DNA of 64,000 nucleotides from Alteromonas sp. RKMC-009 (GCF_003584565.2 NZ_CP031010.1:1054001-1118000); one strand, 5' to 3'; positions 1 to 10,565 are shown, numbered from the stretch's first letter. Numbers and translations: made by a program. Notes: a model not told the origin generated them from the letters alone.

Positions 1-135
1 ACTGGTTATGCGCTTAGGTAAGAATAGTCGCCAGTTTGAAAATTCATAGTCGGCAGCAGGAATTCCTATCCGTTTCCGGATTAATGTCCGGGTTGTCAGT
101 GTCAAAGTTTTAAGCAAATTATTAAAGGAGTTAGC

Positions 136-2127
136 ATGCCAACTCGTCGTGAACTTGCCAACGCTATCCGCGCACTAAGCATGGATGCAGTTCAGCAAGC
201 CAAATCAGGCCACCCGGGCGCCCCTATGGGTATGGCGGATATCGCGCAGGTTTTGTGGTGCGATTATCTTTCTCATAACCCGTCTAATCCTAACTGGGCG
301 AACCGCGACCGTTTTGTGCTTTCAAACGGTCACGGCTCTATGCTGCTTTATTCATTGCTGCATCTTACGGGTTACGATCTGCCGTTAGAAGAGCTGAAAA
401 ATTTCCGTCAGTTACATTCTAAAACCCCTGGTCACCCTGAATATGGCTATGCGCCGGGTGTTGAAACCACCACCGGCCCGCTGGGACAAGGGATCAGCAA
501 CGCCGTAGGTATGGCGCTGGCAGAGAAAGTGCTGGCTGCACAGTTTAATCAGGACGGCCACGATATCGTCGACCATTACACCTACACGTTCCTGGGTGAC
601 GGCTGTCTGATGGAAGGTATTTCTCATGAAGTTTGCTCATTAGCCGGCACTTTAGGTCTTGGCAAGCTGGTGGCGTTCTACGATGACAACGGCATCTCTA
701 TCGACGGCGAAGTGGAAGGATGGTTCACCGACGATACTGTGAAGCGTTTCGAATCATACGGCTGGCATGTCATTGCCGGAGTTGATGGTCACAACCCTGA
801 TCAAATCCGTAAAGCGGTTGATGAAGCCCGCGCGAATACCACACAGCCTACACTTATCTGCTGCAAAACCATTATCGGTTTTGGTTCCCCTAACAAGCAG
901 GGCAAAGAAGATTGTCACGGCGCCCCGCTGGGTGATGACGAAATTGCATTAACCCGCAAAGAACTTGGCTGGACCCACGGTGCCTTCGAAGTACCACAGG
1001 ATATTTACGCTGAGTGGGATGGTAAAGAAAAGGGCAGTGCGGCAGAAGCGAGCTGGAACGAAGCGTTTGCAGCCTATGAAAAAGCGTTCCCTGAACTGGC
1101 AGCAGAATTCAGCCGCCGCGTAAACGGTGATGTTCCGGCTGACTTCGTTGAAAAAGCGGATGCTTACATTGCAAAACTGCAAGCTAATCCTGATGCCCCG
1201 GCAACCCGTAAAGCATCGCAGAATGCACTGAATGCATATGGTCCGTTACTGCCGGAATTGCTGGGCGGTTCTGCTGACCTTGCCGGTTCTAACCTGACAA
1301 TCTGGTCAGGCTCAAAAGGTGTTGATGAGAAAGACGCATCCGGTAACTACATCTATTACGGTGTACGTGAGTTCGGTATGTCGGCAATGATGAACGGCAT
1401 TACCCTGCACGGCGGCTTTAAAGCGTACGGCGCGACCTTCCTGATGTTTATGGAATATGCACGCAACGCAGTGCGAATGGCCGCGCTGATGAAAGCGCCG
1501 TCTATCTTTGTCTATACCCACGATTCTATTGGTCTGGGTGAAGATGGTCCTACGCACCAGCCGGTTGAGCAACTGGTGGCATTACGCTCTACGCCTAACC
1601 TTGACAACTGGCGGCCTTGTGACCAGGTTGAGTCTGCGGTTGCCTGGAAAGAAGCAATTTTACGCACCGAAGGTCCTACCACCTTAATTTTTACCCGTCA
1701 GGGTTTACCGCAGCAAGCACGCTCTGCTGAGCAGGTTGCTGACATCGCTAAAGGTGGTTATATCCTTAAGGATACTGAAGGTACACCGGATGTACTGCTG
1801 ATCGGCACCGGCTCTGAAGTGCAACTGGCTGTCGCTGCCAGCGAGCAACTGGCTGAGAAGGGTGTTAAAGCCCGTGTGGTTTCTATGCCTTGTACTGATG
1901 CGTTTGACCGTCAGGATGCTGAATATCGTGAAGCTGTTCTGCCTTCAAGTGTTACTAAGCGTGTTGCAGTTGAAGCATTAGCGAAAGATTCCTGGTATAA
2001 ATACACAGGTTTCGGCGGCGCAATTGTGGGCATGGACACCTTTGGTGAATCCGGTCCGGCAGGAGAACTGTTCAAACACTTCGGCATTACAACAGATGCC
2101 GTTGTTGAGGCAGCGTTGTCTTTATAA
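136..2127 (+). CDS. tkt: Transketolase
   Basis: Thiamine-diphosphate enzyme of the non-oxidative pentose phosphate pathway that moves two-carbon ketol units between sugar phosphates in the cytoplasm. The 663 residues are the usual bacterial length. Seen: substrate-binding SGHPGAP near residues 24-30, NGHGS near 64-68, the ThDP/Mg motif beginning GDG at 154-156 with Asn185, and the second-half catalytic segment [10 protein letters not shown]. The ATG is preceded by AAAGGAG about six bases away. It heads a same-strand cluster with epd, pgk and fda; only 24 bases separate it from epd, so co-transcription is likely. The first 135 bases of the window are its leader and contain no other recognisable gene. 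Confidence 0.97.
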   Translation: MPTRRELANAIRALSMDAVQQAKSGHPGAPMGMADIAQVLWCDYLSHNPSNPNWANRDRFVLSNGHGSMLLYSLLHLTGYDLPLEELKNFRQLHSKTPGHPEYGYAPGVETTTGPLGQGISNAVGMALAEKVLAAQFNQDGHDIVDHYTYTFLGDGCLMEGISHEVCSLAGTLGLGKLVAFYDDNGISIDGEVEGWFTDDTVKRFESYGWHVIAGVDGHNPDQIRKAVDEARANTTQPTLICCKTIIGFGSPNKQGKEDCHGAPLGDDEIALTRKELGWTHGAFEVPQDIYAEWDGKEKGSAAEASWNEAFAAYEKAFPELAAEFSRRVNGDVPADFVEKADAYIAKLQANPDAPATRKASQNALNAYGPLLPELLGGSADLAGSNLTIWSGSKGVDEKDASGNYIYYGVREFGMSAMMNGITLHGGFKAYGATFLMFMEYARNAVRMAALMKAPSIFVYTHDSIGLGEDGPTHQPVEQLVALRSTPNLDNWRPCDQVESAVAWKEAILRTEGPTTLIFTRQGLPQQARSAEQVADIAKGGYILKDTEGTPDVLLIGTGSEVQLAVAASEQLAEKGVKARVVSMPCTDAFDRQDAEYREAVLPSSVTKRVAVEALAKDSWYKYTGFGGAIVGMDTFGESGPAGELFKHFGITTDAVVEAALSL

Positions 2128-2151
2128 TAGTTCGACAACAGGCGGTTTTTT

Positions 2152-3165
2152 ATGGTCCATGTAGCCATAAATGGGTTTGGCCGCATTGGTCGTAACGTAC
2201 TGCGCGCCCTGTATGAAACAGGGCGCAATCAATTGATTAAAGTAGTTGCGATTAACGACCTGGCAGAACCTCAAGGCATAGCCCATCTGCTCAAATACGA
2301 CACCACGCATGGTCGGTTCGGGTTTGATGTGGCGCTACAAGACGAACAGTTAATGGTGGCGGGTGACAGTATCCGCCTGTTGGCTGAACCAGATATTCAC
2401 AACCTCCCCTGGGACACTCTGGGGGTGGATATTGTGCTCGAATGTACCGGTGTATTTTCTGACCGGCAGGCCGGTCAGGCCCATCTTGATGCCGGTGCCG
2501 GCAAAGTGCTCTTTTCACAGCCCGGCAGCACCGATTTAGACAACACCATCATTTTTGGCACCAACGAAGAATCGTTGTTACCTGAACACAAACTGGTATC
2601 TAACGGCTCGTGCACCACGAACTGTATTGTTCCTGTCATCCAGGCGCTGGATAATGCTTTCGGCGTATTAAGCGGCACAATCACTACCATACATGCGTCA
2701 ATGCATGATCAGCAGGTGATTGATGCTTATAACAAAGATCTCCGTCGTGCCAGAGCTGCGAGTCAGTCTATCATTCCTGTCGACACCCGGTTAGCCGCCG
2801 GCATCGAACGTATTCTGCCAAAGTTTGCAGGTAAGTTTGAAGCCATTGCGGTGCGGGTACCCACAGTCAATGTGACGGCCATGGATTTAAGTGTCACGCT
2901 GGACACAGAAGTGAACATCACTGATGTGAACAACGCACTGAAAAAAGCGCGCGAAGGGCGACTTTCCGGTATATTGGGTTATTCGGAAGCGCCGTTAGTC
3001 TCAGTAGATTTTAATCACGATCCTCATTCATGCATTGTTGACGGAACGCAAACCCGTGTAAGTCACCGTCAGCTGGTGAAAACGCTGGTGTGGTGTGACA
3101 ATGAATGGGGTTTTGCAAATCGAATGATTGATACCACGCTGGCCATGTACCAGTCGGGGTGTTGA
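2152..3165 (+). CDS. epd: D-erythrose-4-phosphate dehydrogenase
   Basis: NAD-dependent enzyme of the GAPDH superfamily that oxidises erythrose 4-phosphate to 4-phosphoerythronate, feeding pyridoxal phosphate synthesis. The Rossmann start NGFGRIGR is at residues 7-14 and the catalytic cysteine is Cys154 in SCTTN. The signature that separates Epd from glycolytic GAPDH is present: [13 protein letters not shown] followed by [12 protein letters not shown]. Length (337) fits. It lies between tkt, which makes its substrate, and pgk, the arrangement known from enteric epd-pgk-fba operons. A weak AGGCGG precedes the ATG. Some activity on glyceraldehyde 3-phosphate cannot be excluded from sequence. Confidence 0.93.
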   Translation: MVHVAINGFGRIGRNVLRALYETGRNQLIKVVAINDLAEPQGIAHLLKYDTTHGRFGFDVALQDEQLMVAGDSIRLLAEPDIHNLPWDTLGVDIVLECTGVFSDRQAGQAHLDAGAGKVLFSQPGSTDLDNTIIFGTNEESLLPEHKLVSNGSCTTNCIVPVIQALDNAFGVLSGTITTIHASMHDQQVIDAYNKDLRRARAASQSIIPVDTRLAAGIERILPKFAGKFEAIAVRVPTVNVTAMDLSVTLDTEVNITDVNNALKKAREGRLSGILGYSEAPLVSVDFNHDPHSCIVDGTQTRVSHRQLVKTLVWCDNEWGFANRMIDTTLAMYQSGC

Positions 3166-3196
3166 GGAAATTAACTTCAGTTTTTAAGGGAAAACT

Positions 3197-4372
3197 ATGG
3201 CAATTCCAAGCATGCAGGATTTGGCGCTGAACGGTCAGCGCGTGTTGATCCGTCAGGATCTCAACGTACCGGTAAAAGACGGTAAAGTCACGTCAGATGC
3301 GCGTATCAAAGCATCTATCCCTACAATCAAAGCTGCTCTGGAAGCCGGCGCAGCGGTAATGGTGATGTCTCACCTGGGTCGTCCTGAAGAAGGCAAATAC
3401 GAAGAAGAATATTCACTGCAACCAGTCGTGGATTACTTAAATGGTGCACTGGACGTGTCAGTGTCGCTGGTCAAAGACTATCTGAACGGTGTTGACGTGA
3501 AGCCGGGCGAACTGGTTATTCTGGAAAACGTTCGTTTTAATAAAGGCGAAAAGAAAGACGACGAAACCCTGTCAAAACAATACGCTGCGCTGTGCGACAT
3601 CTTTGTCATGGATGCCTTCGGTACAGCTCACCGTGCTCAGGCGTCGACACATGGTGTCGCAAAATTTGCGCCAAAAGCATGTGCTGGCCCGCTGCTTGCA
3701 GCTGAACTGGATGCACTGGGTAAAGCATTAGATAATCCTAAGCGTCCGATGGTTGCTATTGTGGGTGGTTCAAAGGTTTCTACCAAACTTACCGTGCTGA
3801 AAACGCTGGCAGAGAAAGTGGACCAGCTTATTGTTGGTGGTGGTATCGCCAATACGTTCATTGCTGCTCAGGGCCACAATGTGGGCAAATCACTGGTTGA
3901 AATGGACCTGGTTGATGAAGCGAAAGAGCTCATTGCACAGGCGCAGGCAAACGGCGGTGATATTCCGGTACCTACCGATGTGGTCACCGGTACTGAGTTC
4001 TCTGAAACCACGCCGGCCACATTAAAGGCGGTGGATCAAATCGGCGACGACGACATGGTGTTCGATATCGGTCCTGATTCGTCGGCGGCGTTAGAAACAA
4101 TTTTGAAAAATGCGGGCACAATTGTCTGGAACGGTCCTGTAGGCGTATTTGAATTTGATCAATTCGCCGCTGGCACAAAAGCGTTAGCACAGGCTATTGC
4201 AGACAGTGACGCATTCTCTATTGCAGGTGGCGGTGACACGTTAGCTGCAGTAGATAAGTATGATATCGCAGATAAGATATCTTACATCTCTACCGGCGGT
4301 GGTGCTTTCCTTGAGTTCCTGGAAGGTAAAACCCTGCCAGCGGTCGCTGTTTTAGAAGAAAAAAACCAATAA
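3197..4372 (+). CDS. pgk: Phosphoglycerate kinase
   Basis: Cytoplasmic glycolytic/gluconeogenic enzyme interconverting 1,3-bisphosphoglycerate plus ADP with 3-phosphoglycerate plus ATP. Residues 1-391 cover both PGK domains: [11 protein letters not shown] near 21-31 and SHLGRPEEG near 58-66 form the triose-binding side, [10 protein letters not shown] is mid-protein, and the glycine-rich nucleotide segments [10 protein letters not shown] and [11 protein letters not shown] are near the C terminus. AAGGGAAAACT precedes the ATG. It sits 31 bases after epd and about 120 bases before fda; the downstream gap carries a palindrome and a hairpin that may uncouple aldolase expression. Confidence 0.97.
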   Translation: MAIPSMQDLALNGQRVLIRQDLNVPVKDGKVTSDARIKASIPTIKAALEAGAAVMVMSHLGRPEEGKYEEEYSLQPVVDYLNGALDVSVSLVKDYLNGVDVKPGELVILENVRFNKGEKKDDETLSKQYAALCDIFVMDAFGTAHRAQASTHGVAKFAPKACAGPLLAAELDALGKALDNPKRPMVAIVGGSKVSTKLTVLKTLAEKVDQLIVGGGIANTFIAAQGHNVGKSLVEMDLVDEAKELIAQAQANGGDIPVPTDVVTGTEFSETTPATLKAVDQIGDDDMVFDIGPDSSAALETILKNAGTIVWNGPVGVFEFDQFAAGTKALAQAIADSDAFSIAGGGDTLAAVDKYDIADKISYISTGGGAFLEFLEGKTLPAVAVLEEKNQ

Positions 4373-4388
4373 TAAAAACAGCGCTCGT

Positions 4389-4405
4389 GTAACGAAATTC
4401 GTTAC
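4389..4405. promoter_or_regulatory. 17-bp palindrome between pgk and fda
   Basis: The sequence GTAACGAA-A-TTCGTTAC is a perfect 8+1+8 palindrome placed 17 bases after the pgk stop and about 90 bases before the aldolase start. Its size and symmetry suit a dimeric transcription factor. HexR sites in related gammaproteobacteria also begin TGTAA and sit before central-carbon genes, but the inner bases differ here, so the regulator is not assigned. It could also act as an RNA hairpin. Confidence 0.4.
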
Positions 4406-4414
4406 TCAACTTGT

Positions 4415-4438
4415 CCGGCGAACAGTGACGTTTGCCGG
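4415..4438 (+). other. Stem-loop in the pgk-fda gap
   Basis: CCGGCGAAC and GTTTGCCGG can pair as a nine-base stem (one G-U) around a six-base loop. No U-tract follows, so it is not a convincing intrinsic terminator. An RNA-processing or stability element between pgk and fda is possible. Confidence 0.35.
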
Positions 4439-4496
4439 CATTATTATAAACCCTACAGCCGTCTTTACACGCGGCACATAAAAAGGAGTGTTGCTC

Positions 4497-5396
4497 ATGG
4501 CATCACAAGCGCAGCAGGCTATGCTGGATAAAATTAAAGTCCAAAAAGGTTTCATTGCAGCCCTCGATCAAAGCGGAGGCAGTACACCTAAAGCTCTGAA
4601 ACTTTATGGGATCGATCCGTCTGCTTACAGCACAGACGAAGAAATGTTCGACATGGTACATGCCATGCGAACCCGCATTATTACCAGCGATGTGTTCAGT
4701 GGTGAACGCGTTCTGGGTGCCATTCTGTTTGAAAACACCCTCGACAGGGATATCGAAGGCATGCCTTCGGCAAAATTCCTGTGGGAGAAAAAGCGTGTGG
4801 TTCCTTTCCTCAAGGTAGACAAGGGACTTGAGGATGAGGCGAATGGTGTTCAGCTGATGAAGCCTATTCCTACCCTGGATACCCTGCTTGCTAAAGCCGT
4901 GGCGCAGGACGTATTCGGTACCAAGATGCGTTCAGTGGTCAAGCTGGCTAATCATGAAGGTATCAAAGCCATCGTTGCGCAACAGTTTGAGGTGGGTAAG
5001 CAAATCCTGGCTGCAGGTCTGGTGCCTATCATCGAACCGGAAGTAGATATCAACAGCCCGGAGAAGGCGGAAGCCGAAGCATTGCTTAAGCTGGAAATCA
5101 TGACGCAGCTTAATCTGCTGAATGAAGGCCAGGAAGTGATGCTGAAACTCACGTTGCCAACTCAGGATAACTTCTACAAAGAACTGGTTGATCATCCTAA
5201 AGTGATTAAAGTTGTGGCATTGTCAGGGGGTTATACCCGTGATGAAGCGAATGCAAAACTGGCAGAAAACCCGGGTATCATCGCCTCGTTCTCCCGTGCA
5301 TTAACTGAGGGCGTCAGTGCTCAGCAGTCGCAGGAAGAGTTCGACAGTACGCTGGATGCTGCCATTGAGTCTATCTATCAGGCGTCAAAATCTTAA
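4497..5396 (+). CDS. fda: Fructose-bisphosphate aldolase, class I
   Basis: Schiff-base aldolase cleaving or forming fructose 1,6-bisphosphate. The N-terminal segment [16 protein letters not shown] is characteristic of the short bacterial class I family (about 300 residues, as in staphylococcal Fda), followed by [18 protein letters not shown] and a C-terminal half containing [10 protein letters not shown]. This is unlike the zinc class II enzyme (fbaA) that usually follows pgk in enteric bacteria. The start is the ATG at 4497, placed by AAGGAG at 4483-4488; a GTG at 4488 overlaps that ribosome site and is less likely. A strong terminator follows. Confidence 0.93.
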   Translation: MASQAQQAMLDKIKVQKGFIAALDQSGGSTPKALKLYGIDPSAYSTDEEMFDMVHAMRTRIITSDVFSGERVLGAILFENTLDRDIEGMPSAKFLWEKKRVVPFLKVDKGLEDEANGVQLMKPIPTLDTLLAKAVAQDVFGTKMRSVVKLANHEGIKAIVAQQFEVGKQILAAGLVPIIEPEVDINSPEKAEAEALLKLEIMTQLNLLNEGQEVMLKLTLPTQDNFYKELVDHPKVIKVVALSGGYTRDEANAKLAENPGIIASFSRALTEGVSAQQSQEEFDSTLDAAIESIYQASKS

Positions 5397-5407
5397 TTCA
5401 TATCAAC

Positions 5408-5446
5408 AAACCGGTAAGATCCTGCTTACCGGTTTGCTTTCTTTTT
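5408..5446 (+). terminator. Intrinsic terminator after fda
   Basis: AAACCGGTAAG pairs with CTTACCGGTTT (11 bp, six-base loop), followed by a T-rich tail. It closes the tkt-epd-pgk-fda unit. Confidence 0.9.
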
Positions 5447-5659
5447 CCTCACACACTTTGCTGTCTTTAAGTTCTGCTTTATACTTTATTAGTAGATTCT
5501 AATTTATATCCTGTCTGAGTGTAGTTTATTAAGCATTTCATGCTACGAAATTGACAGATTGAAGCCGGCTGGACTATGGTTTCACATTGGCTAAAACTCC
5601 AACAAAGCGGCGCGAAGGCATGCGCCGGAATACTTCGCCAATAAAAGGGATCCGTTGTA

Positions 5660-6820
5660 GTGAGCAATACAGAACACATCTATTTTTTAATTGGCATTCT
5701 CAGTTTGCTGGTAACGGTAGGTGTTGTGTTTACTTTCGCCCTGCCTGTGCCTAATCACCGCTATAAAGCGCAATCGCCGGTTTTTGGCCGGCTATTCCTC
5801 ATTTCAGTCTGGTTTGCATTTCTGGCTATTTGTCTGGAACCGCTGGGCTATCCTCTGGCCAGCGCGGCCACCCTGAACCTGTGTATTTTACTGGCGATGT
5901 ATATGTTGCTGATGGTGGTAATGCGGCGCTACGGATTACCTCTCAGGCCACTGGAAGCTGCCGGCATAGTGTGTCACCTGGTCTTGTGTGAAGCCGTGTC
6001 TTTGTATTTTTATCTGGTCAATGACCAGGTGCTTATCAGAGAACTCATCGTCTCCGCATGTGTGCTGGTACCGCTGGGAATGGCGCTGAAGCTCATTTAC
6101 CGGCATATTCCGCAAAATAAGGGCGGCGATGAAATGATTTTCGTCGTGGTCGCTATTACTACTGTGGGCGTCGTTTTCGGGGTGCCGGTTTATCTCTCCA
6201 TGCTGGAAGAAGGGGAGTCAGTCAGTACCAATGTGGCGTTTGTCGCGATCTTTTTTCTGACTATTCTGTTCATGCTGGGCTTTCCCACCAGTCTGATGCA
6301 ATCTTTATTTCAGCGGCTCAGCACCCAGGTGTATATTGATGCTTTGACAGGCACGAAAAATCGCCACTTTCTCTACAAAGAAGCACCGAAAATGCTGTCT
6401 CATACACGCCGGCATAACCAGCCCCTGTCCCTGGTGGCCTGCGACATTGATTATTTCAAAGCTGTGAATGACAAGTTCGGCCATCCCATGGGAGATATTG
6501 CCCTGAGGCGATTTACTGAAATTGTGGAAACATCTCTGCGGGATGGCGATACCATGATTCGTATGGGGGGCGAAGAGTTTTTGATCCTGCTTCCAAACAG
6601 CAAGCTGATGGAGGCCAGTACGCTGGCTGAACGGCTTTGTGAACAGGTCCGCAGCAGCGAAATACAACTGGAAAAAGCATCCATTAATCTTACAGCATCA
6701 TTCGGTGTGGCCGAAATTGGTAAAGATGAAACTATATTTGAAGGCATCCGCTACGCTGATGAAGCCCTTTACAGAGCCAAGGCATCAGGCCGCGATCAGG
6801 TAAAACGGGCACAGAGCTGA
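5660..6820 (+). CDS. Membrane diguanylate cyclase (GGDEF)
   Basis: Likely inner-membrane enzyme making cyclic di-GMP from two GTP. Residues 1-215 hold about six or seven hydrophobic segments and no recognised sensor family. Residues about 225-386 form a GGDEF domain: DALTGTKNR at 228-236, CDIDYFKAVND at 261-271, and an active-site GGEEF at 303-307. An RxxD inhibitory-site motif (Arg294-Asp297) lies five residues upstream, so product inhibition is expected. No EAL domain is present. The start is a GTG with a modest AAAAGGGAT upstream. The gene stands alone and converges with ppx. Confidence 0.9.
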   Translation: MSNTEHIYFLIGILSLLVTVGVVFTFALPVPNHRYKAQSPVFGRLFLISVWFAFLAICLEPLGYPLASAATLNLCILLAMYMLLMVVMRRYGLPLRPLEAAGIVCHLVLCEAVSLYFYLVNDQVLIRELIVSACVLVPLGMALKLIYRHIPQNKGGDEMIFVVVAITTVGVVFGVPVYLSMLEEGESVSTNVAFVAIFFLTILFMLGFPTSLMQSLFQRLSTQVYIDALTGTKNRHFLYKEAPKMLSHTRRHNQPLSLVACDIDYFKAVNDKFGHPMGDIALRRFTEIVETSLRDGDTMIRMGGEEFLILLPNSKLMEASTLAERLCEQVRSSEIQLEKASINLTASFGVAEIGKDETIFEGIRYADEALYRAKASGRDQVKRAQS

Positions 6821-6848
6821 ATCTGGCTTATAAACAACTCTGCATTAC

Positions 6849-8384
6849 TCAGTTTTCCTGAATCACTAACTCCAGTTCCAGTGTTTTCCAGTAGAGGATT
6901 TCTTGCTGAAGATCCGCAGACATGATGGGTTTGGTTTCCAGCCATCCGGCGGGAAACGTAAGCGTCAGCGCATGCTTGGATGCATTCACTTTCATTTCCG
7001 GCAGAAACGCTTCCTGACGTTTGATGTTCAGTAATGCGCCCAGACGAATAAGACAAATGGCCCGTTTCACGGCATTACTGTCAAACAGTTGAAACTCAGG
7101 GATCTCAGCCACTTTAATTTTCTTACGGTGAAAACGAACCAGTGTGGCCAGTAAGTCCTGTTGCTCCTGAGTGAAGCCGGGCATATCCACATTCGCTAAA
7201 ATGTAAGCCGAGTGCCGCTGCACACCACGGGAGTTTATTTGTAAACCAACTTCGTGTAACAGGGCTGCCCATCCGAGCATGGCGCGGAAATCTTTGTTTT
7301 TGAATTTCCAGTCACCGGACGCCTGGTCAAAAAGACTCAGGGTAGTGGTAAGCACCATGTTCGCCTGATCGGTGTCCACATCGTACCGCGTGGCCAGGCT
7401 CTTTGCTGTCCGCTCACGGATATCGGTGTGTTTAAGTTCATCTTCCATCTGATACAACACTCCTTCCCGCAGAGCGGCCGGGGAGTATTGCAGGGTGTCG
7501 ATGCCGAGGGATTCAAAAATACCGATAAGAATGGCCAGACCGCCGGCTATCACGCCACGCCGGTCATCACTGATTTCCGGCATAGTGAGTTTGTCGGTGT
7601 GGCCGGCCTCGATGAAAGACTTCATCAGATTGCGCAAACTTTTCAGCGTCACCGGCTCATCGTGACCGTTTGATTTGTCGCGCTGAGCAAGGCTGAACAG
7701 GGTTTTAATTGTGCCGGACGTACCGATACACTGAGACCAGCCTAACTGCTTGTAGCGGTTCTCAATCATTTCAAGTTCTTGCTTCGCCGCCGTAATAGCG
7801 CGGTTGAAATTTTTGGCTTTTAATCCACCGTCAGCAAAGAAGCGGTTGGTATAACTGACGCAGCCCATTTGTAACGAGCGGCAAATCAGCGGGTCAAAAC
7901 CTTCGCCAATAACGAACTCTGTGGAGCCGCCGCCAATGTCAGCCACTAAACGGCGGCCGTCGCTGTGATTGGTATGGGCTACGCCCTGATAAATTAAGCG
8001 GGCTTCTTCCACACCGGAGATAATTTCGATGGGGTAGGGCAATACTTCACGGGCTGCATTGATAAACGCACGGGCATTGACTGCACGGCGAAGGGTATGC
8101 GTGGCAACAATGCGTACCGAATCCGGTTCGAAGCCCCGCAGGCTGTCTGCCACCAGTTGCAGCATTTTAAGGCCACGTTCAATCGCTTCATCAGATAATA
8201 CATTGTCTTCGCTTAAACCCGCCGCCAGACGGACTTTTTCTTTCAGGCGGTGAAGAATCTGAACGGAGCCCGCATTAATACGGGCAACCACCAGGTGGAA
8301 GCTGTTTGAGCCAATATCAAGTGCCGCAACCTTAGTGGTGTCACGGCTTTCAACAGCTTCAAATACGGATTCGGATGGACTCAA
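6849..8384 (-). CDS. ppx: Exopolyphosphatase (Ppx/GppA family)
   Basis: Hydrolyses inorganic polyphosphate from its ends; family members can also act on pppGpp. The 511 residues match Ppx length. The ASKHA phosphate motifs are visible as DIGSNSFHLVVAR near residues 22-34 and DIGGGSTEFVIG near 148-159. The C-terminal 200 residues resemble the HD-like domain of full-length Ppx. It follows ppk by six bases on the same strand, which favours Ppx over GppA and indicates an operon that both makes and degrades polyphosphate. Confidence 0.9.
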   Translation of the reverse strand: MSPSESVFEAVESRDTTKVAALDIGSNSFHLVVARINAGSVQILHRLKEKVRLAAGLSEDNVLSDEAIERGLKMLQLVADSLRGFEPDSVRIVATHTLRRAVNARAFINAAREVLPYPIEIISGVEEARLIYQGVAHTNHSDGRRLVADIGGGSTEFVIGEGFDPLICRSLQMGCVSYTNRFFADGGLKAKNFNRAITAAKQELEMIENRYKQLGWSQCIGTSGTIKTLFSLAQRDKSNGHDEPVTLKSLRNLMKSFIEAGHTDKLTMPEISDDRRGVIAGGLAILIGIFESLGIDTLQYSPAALREGVLYQMEDELKHTDIRERTAKSLATRYDVDTDQANMVLTTTLSLFDQASGDWKFKNKDFRAMLGWAALLHEVGLQINSRGVQRHSAYILANVDMPGFTQEQQDLLATLVRFHRKKIKVAEIPEFQLFDSNAVKRAICLIRLGALLNIKRQEAFLPEMKVNASKHALTLTFPAGWLETKPIMSADLQQEILYWKTLELELVIQEN

Positions 8385-8390
8385 ATGGCG

Positions 8391-10460
8391 TTACTCATCT
8401 TCGAGACGCTTAAGATAGTCATAGATTTCTATCTGTGAGCGTAGTTTTTTACGGTTACCCCTACGAACGTACTTATTCGTCTGTTCCTTGTCAATCACCC
8501 GCGCTTTCAACGTGTCTTTAAATTGCAGCTCAAGGACATCGACAATTTGCTGTTGCAAACGTTTATCATAAACCGGACAACCAACTTCAATGCGGTTGTC
8601 CATGTTACGGGTCATCCAGTCCGCCGATGAGATAAACACTTTTCTGTCACCGCCACCCTCAAATACCATCACCCTTGGGTGTTCCAGGAAACGGTCAACG
8701 ATACTGGTAATAGTGATGTTTTCGCTTATGCCCGGAAGACCCGGGACCAGTGAACACATGCCCCGCACAATACCGCGAATCTTCATGCCGGCCTGGCTGG
8801 CGCGGTACAGGTCGTCAATCAGCTCCTTGTCGACCAGGTTGTTTATTTTGAAGGTGATCTGGGCCTTGTGGCCTTCCTTCAAATACTGAATTTCCTGGCG
8901 GATTAGCGACTGAATTTTATTACGGCTGTTCAGCGGCGAAATTTGCAGATGCTGGAACTTATAGCGGCGGTACGGGTACTGGATAAGATCGAATACACTG
9001 GCGGCTTCTTCTGCCAGTTCCTGATTGCGGGTAAACAAACTGAAGTCGGTATAAATCTTGGCGGTTTTCTCGTTAAAGTTACCGGTACCGAAGTGCGCGT
9101 AATTGACCAGCGATCCCCGTTCCTCACGGGTTACCAGACACAGCTTACTGTGAATTTTTAACGTAGGAACACCTAGTACAACGCGGATACCTGCGTTAGT
9201 CATCCGGCGGGACCATTCAATGTTGGCTTCTTCATCGAAACGGGCACGAAGCTCTACGACTACGGTTACTTTCTTGCCGTTGTCTACCGCATCAATGAGT
9301 GAGTTAATGATCCGCGAGTTGCTTGCTACCCGGTAAATGTTGATTCGAATAGACTTTACGCTCGGGTCGAACGCTGCCTGACGCAAAAACTCGGTGAAAT
9401 GCAGGAAGCGGTGATACGGATAGTACAGCAGAATATCGTGAGCGGTAATGGCATCGAAGACGGTATTGTGGGTTGAGAACATCTTCGTGTCGATGGCCGG
9501 CAGTTTAGGATTTTCCAGATACTCACGACCTACATTCGGAAAGCCGATGAAGTCTTTGAAGTTCCGGTAATGACCTGCAGCATGCATGGTATCGAGCTTA
9601 GTGACTTTCAGGCGTTTACGTAAATCCACTACCATGTCTTCCGGCATGGAGTAGTCGTGGATAACACGTACAGGTTCGGCAATCAGGCGTTGCTTCATAC
9701 TCTCGGACATCTTGTCCATATAGCTCTCATCAATTTCGTCATTGATGGAGTATTCAGAGTCGCGGGTCATTTTAAAGGAATAAGCTTCAAGAGAATCGTA
9801 CTTCACGAAGCCACGGAATATTTCTTCAAGACAAAGCTGAATGACGTCATCCAGCAAAATAATGTGCTTTTTCTTACGGCTTTTTTCCGGCGGGATCAGG
9901 ATAAACCGTGAGGTTTCTGACGTGGGCACCTGAACAACGGCGTAACGGGTATTTTTACCTGTGCGACGTAATGCCACATACAGATAAACAGATGTGCCAT
10001 TAAGGCGGCTTAGCAGATCGGTTTTTTTATCAATCAGGATAGGCGCAATGTGGCGAAGAATCTTATTGACGAAGAGGTTACGCAACCATACACGCTGGTA
10101 ATCGTTCAGCTCATCTTTTCGCAGAATGAAAATGTTGTAACGGGCCAGAGCCTTCAGCACATCTTTGTGAATTTCATCGAACTTGTTGGATAGGTGTACC
10201 ACTTTCTTCTGAATTTCCGCCATTAAAGCCATCAGTTTGTTGGCTTCATCATCACTGCCATTGTCTTCTGCAATCGTTATTTGACGTTTTACGTCGGCGG
10301 CGCGGACACGGTAAAATTCGTCCAGGTTGTTCGAATAAATGCCCAAAAAGCGAATGCGCTCCACTGCCGGGTTATTTTTGTCGGCAGCCTCCTGCAGCAC
10401 CCTTTCATTAAAGGCCAGCCAGCTAAGTTCTTTGGGGTAATACAGTTCGTTGTGTTCCAT
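8391..10460 (-). CDS. ppk1: Polyphosphate kinase 1
   Basis: Reversibly polymerises the ATP gamma-phosphate into polyphosphate. The mature start MEHNELYYPKELSWLAFN matches the family N terminus, so the ATG at 10460 is chosen; an in-frame TTG at 10490 would add ten unrelated residues. Seen: NLDEFYRVR in the N-terminal domain; the autophosphorylated histidine in KIHSKLCLV; the following FGTGNFNEKTAK; and the second catalytic histidine region EHPRVMVFEGGG. About 689 residues is typical. A Pho-box-like direct repeat lies 47 bases upstream, suggesting induction by phosphate starvation. Confidence 0.96.
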   Translation of the reverse strand: MEHNELYYPKELSWLAFNERVLQEAADKNNPAVERIRFLGIYSNNLDEFYRVRAADVKRQITIAEDNGSDDEANKLMALMAEIQKKVVHLSNKFDEIHKDVLKALARYNIFILRKDELNDYQRVWLRNLFVNKILRHIAPILIDKKTDLLSRLNGTSVYLYVALRRTGKNTRYAVVQVPTSETSRFILIPPEKSRKKKHIILLDDVIQLCLEEIFRGFVKYDSLEAYSFKMTRDSEYSINDEIDESYMDKMSESMKQRLIAEPVRVIHDYSMPEDMVVDLRKRLKVTKLDTMHAAGHYRNFKDFIGFPNVGREYLENPKLPAIDTKMFSTHNTVFDAITAHDILLYYPYHRFLHFTEFLRQAAFDPSVKSIRINIYRVASNSRIINSLIDAVDNGKKVTVVVELRARFDEEANIEWSRRMTNAGIRVVLGVPTLKIHSKLCLVTREERGSLVNYAHFGTGNFNEKTAKIYTDFSLFTRNQELAEEAASVFDLIQYPYRRYKFQHLQISPLNSRNKIQSLIRQEIQYLKEGHKAQITFKINNLVDKELIDDLYRASQAGMKIRGIVRGMCSLVPGLPGISENITITSIVDRFLEHPRVMVFEGGGDRKVFISSADWMTRNMDNRIEVGCPVYDKRLQQQIVDVLELQFKDTLKARVIDKEQTNKYVRRGNRKKLRSQIEIYDYLKRLEDE

Positions 10461-10506
10461 ACTTACGGTTTTACAATTCAAAAGTTGCAAAGCCTGCCAC
10501 TTATCC

Positions 10507-10524
10507 GTGACAACCGTGTGACAG
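10507..10524 (-). promoter_or_regulatory. Candidate Pho box upstream of ppk
   Basis: Read on the minus strand this is CTGTCAC-ACGG-TTGTCAC: two seven-base direct repeats with a four-base spacer, the geometry of the PhoB site (consensus CTGTCAT-N4-CTGTCAT). It ends 47 bases before the ppk start. The spacer is less A/T-rich than usual. Confidence 0.65.
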
Positions 10525-10565
10525 GCGGGGTTTCCGGCACGGAACCGGAGGTGATTTTCGTAGCG

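Noticed and set aside
2152..3165. Glycolytic gapA
   Set aside because: The [13 protein letters not shown] and [12 protein letters not shown] segments are those of erythrose-4-phosphate dehydrogenase, and the tkt-epd-pgk order agrees.
5480..5659. Cyclic di-GMP riboswitch before the diguanylate cyclase gene
   Set aside because: The conserved GEMM-I core sequences could not be found; only small hairpins are present.
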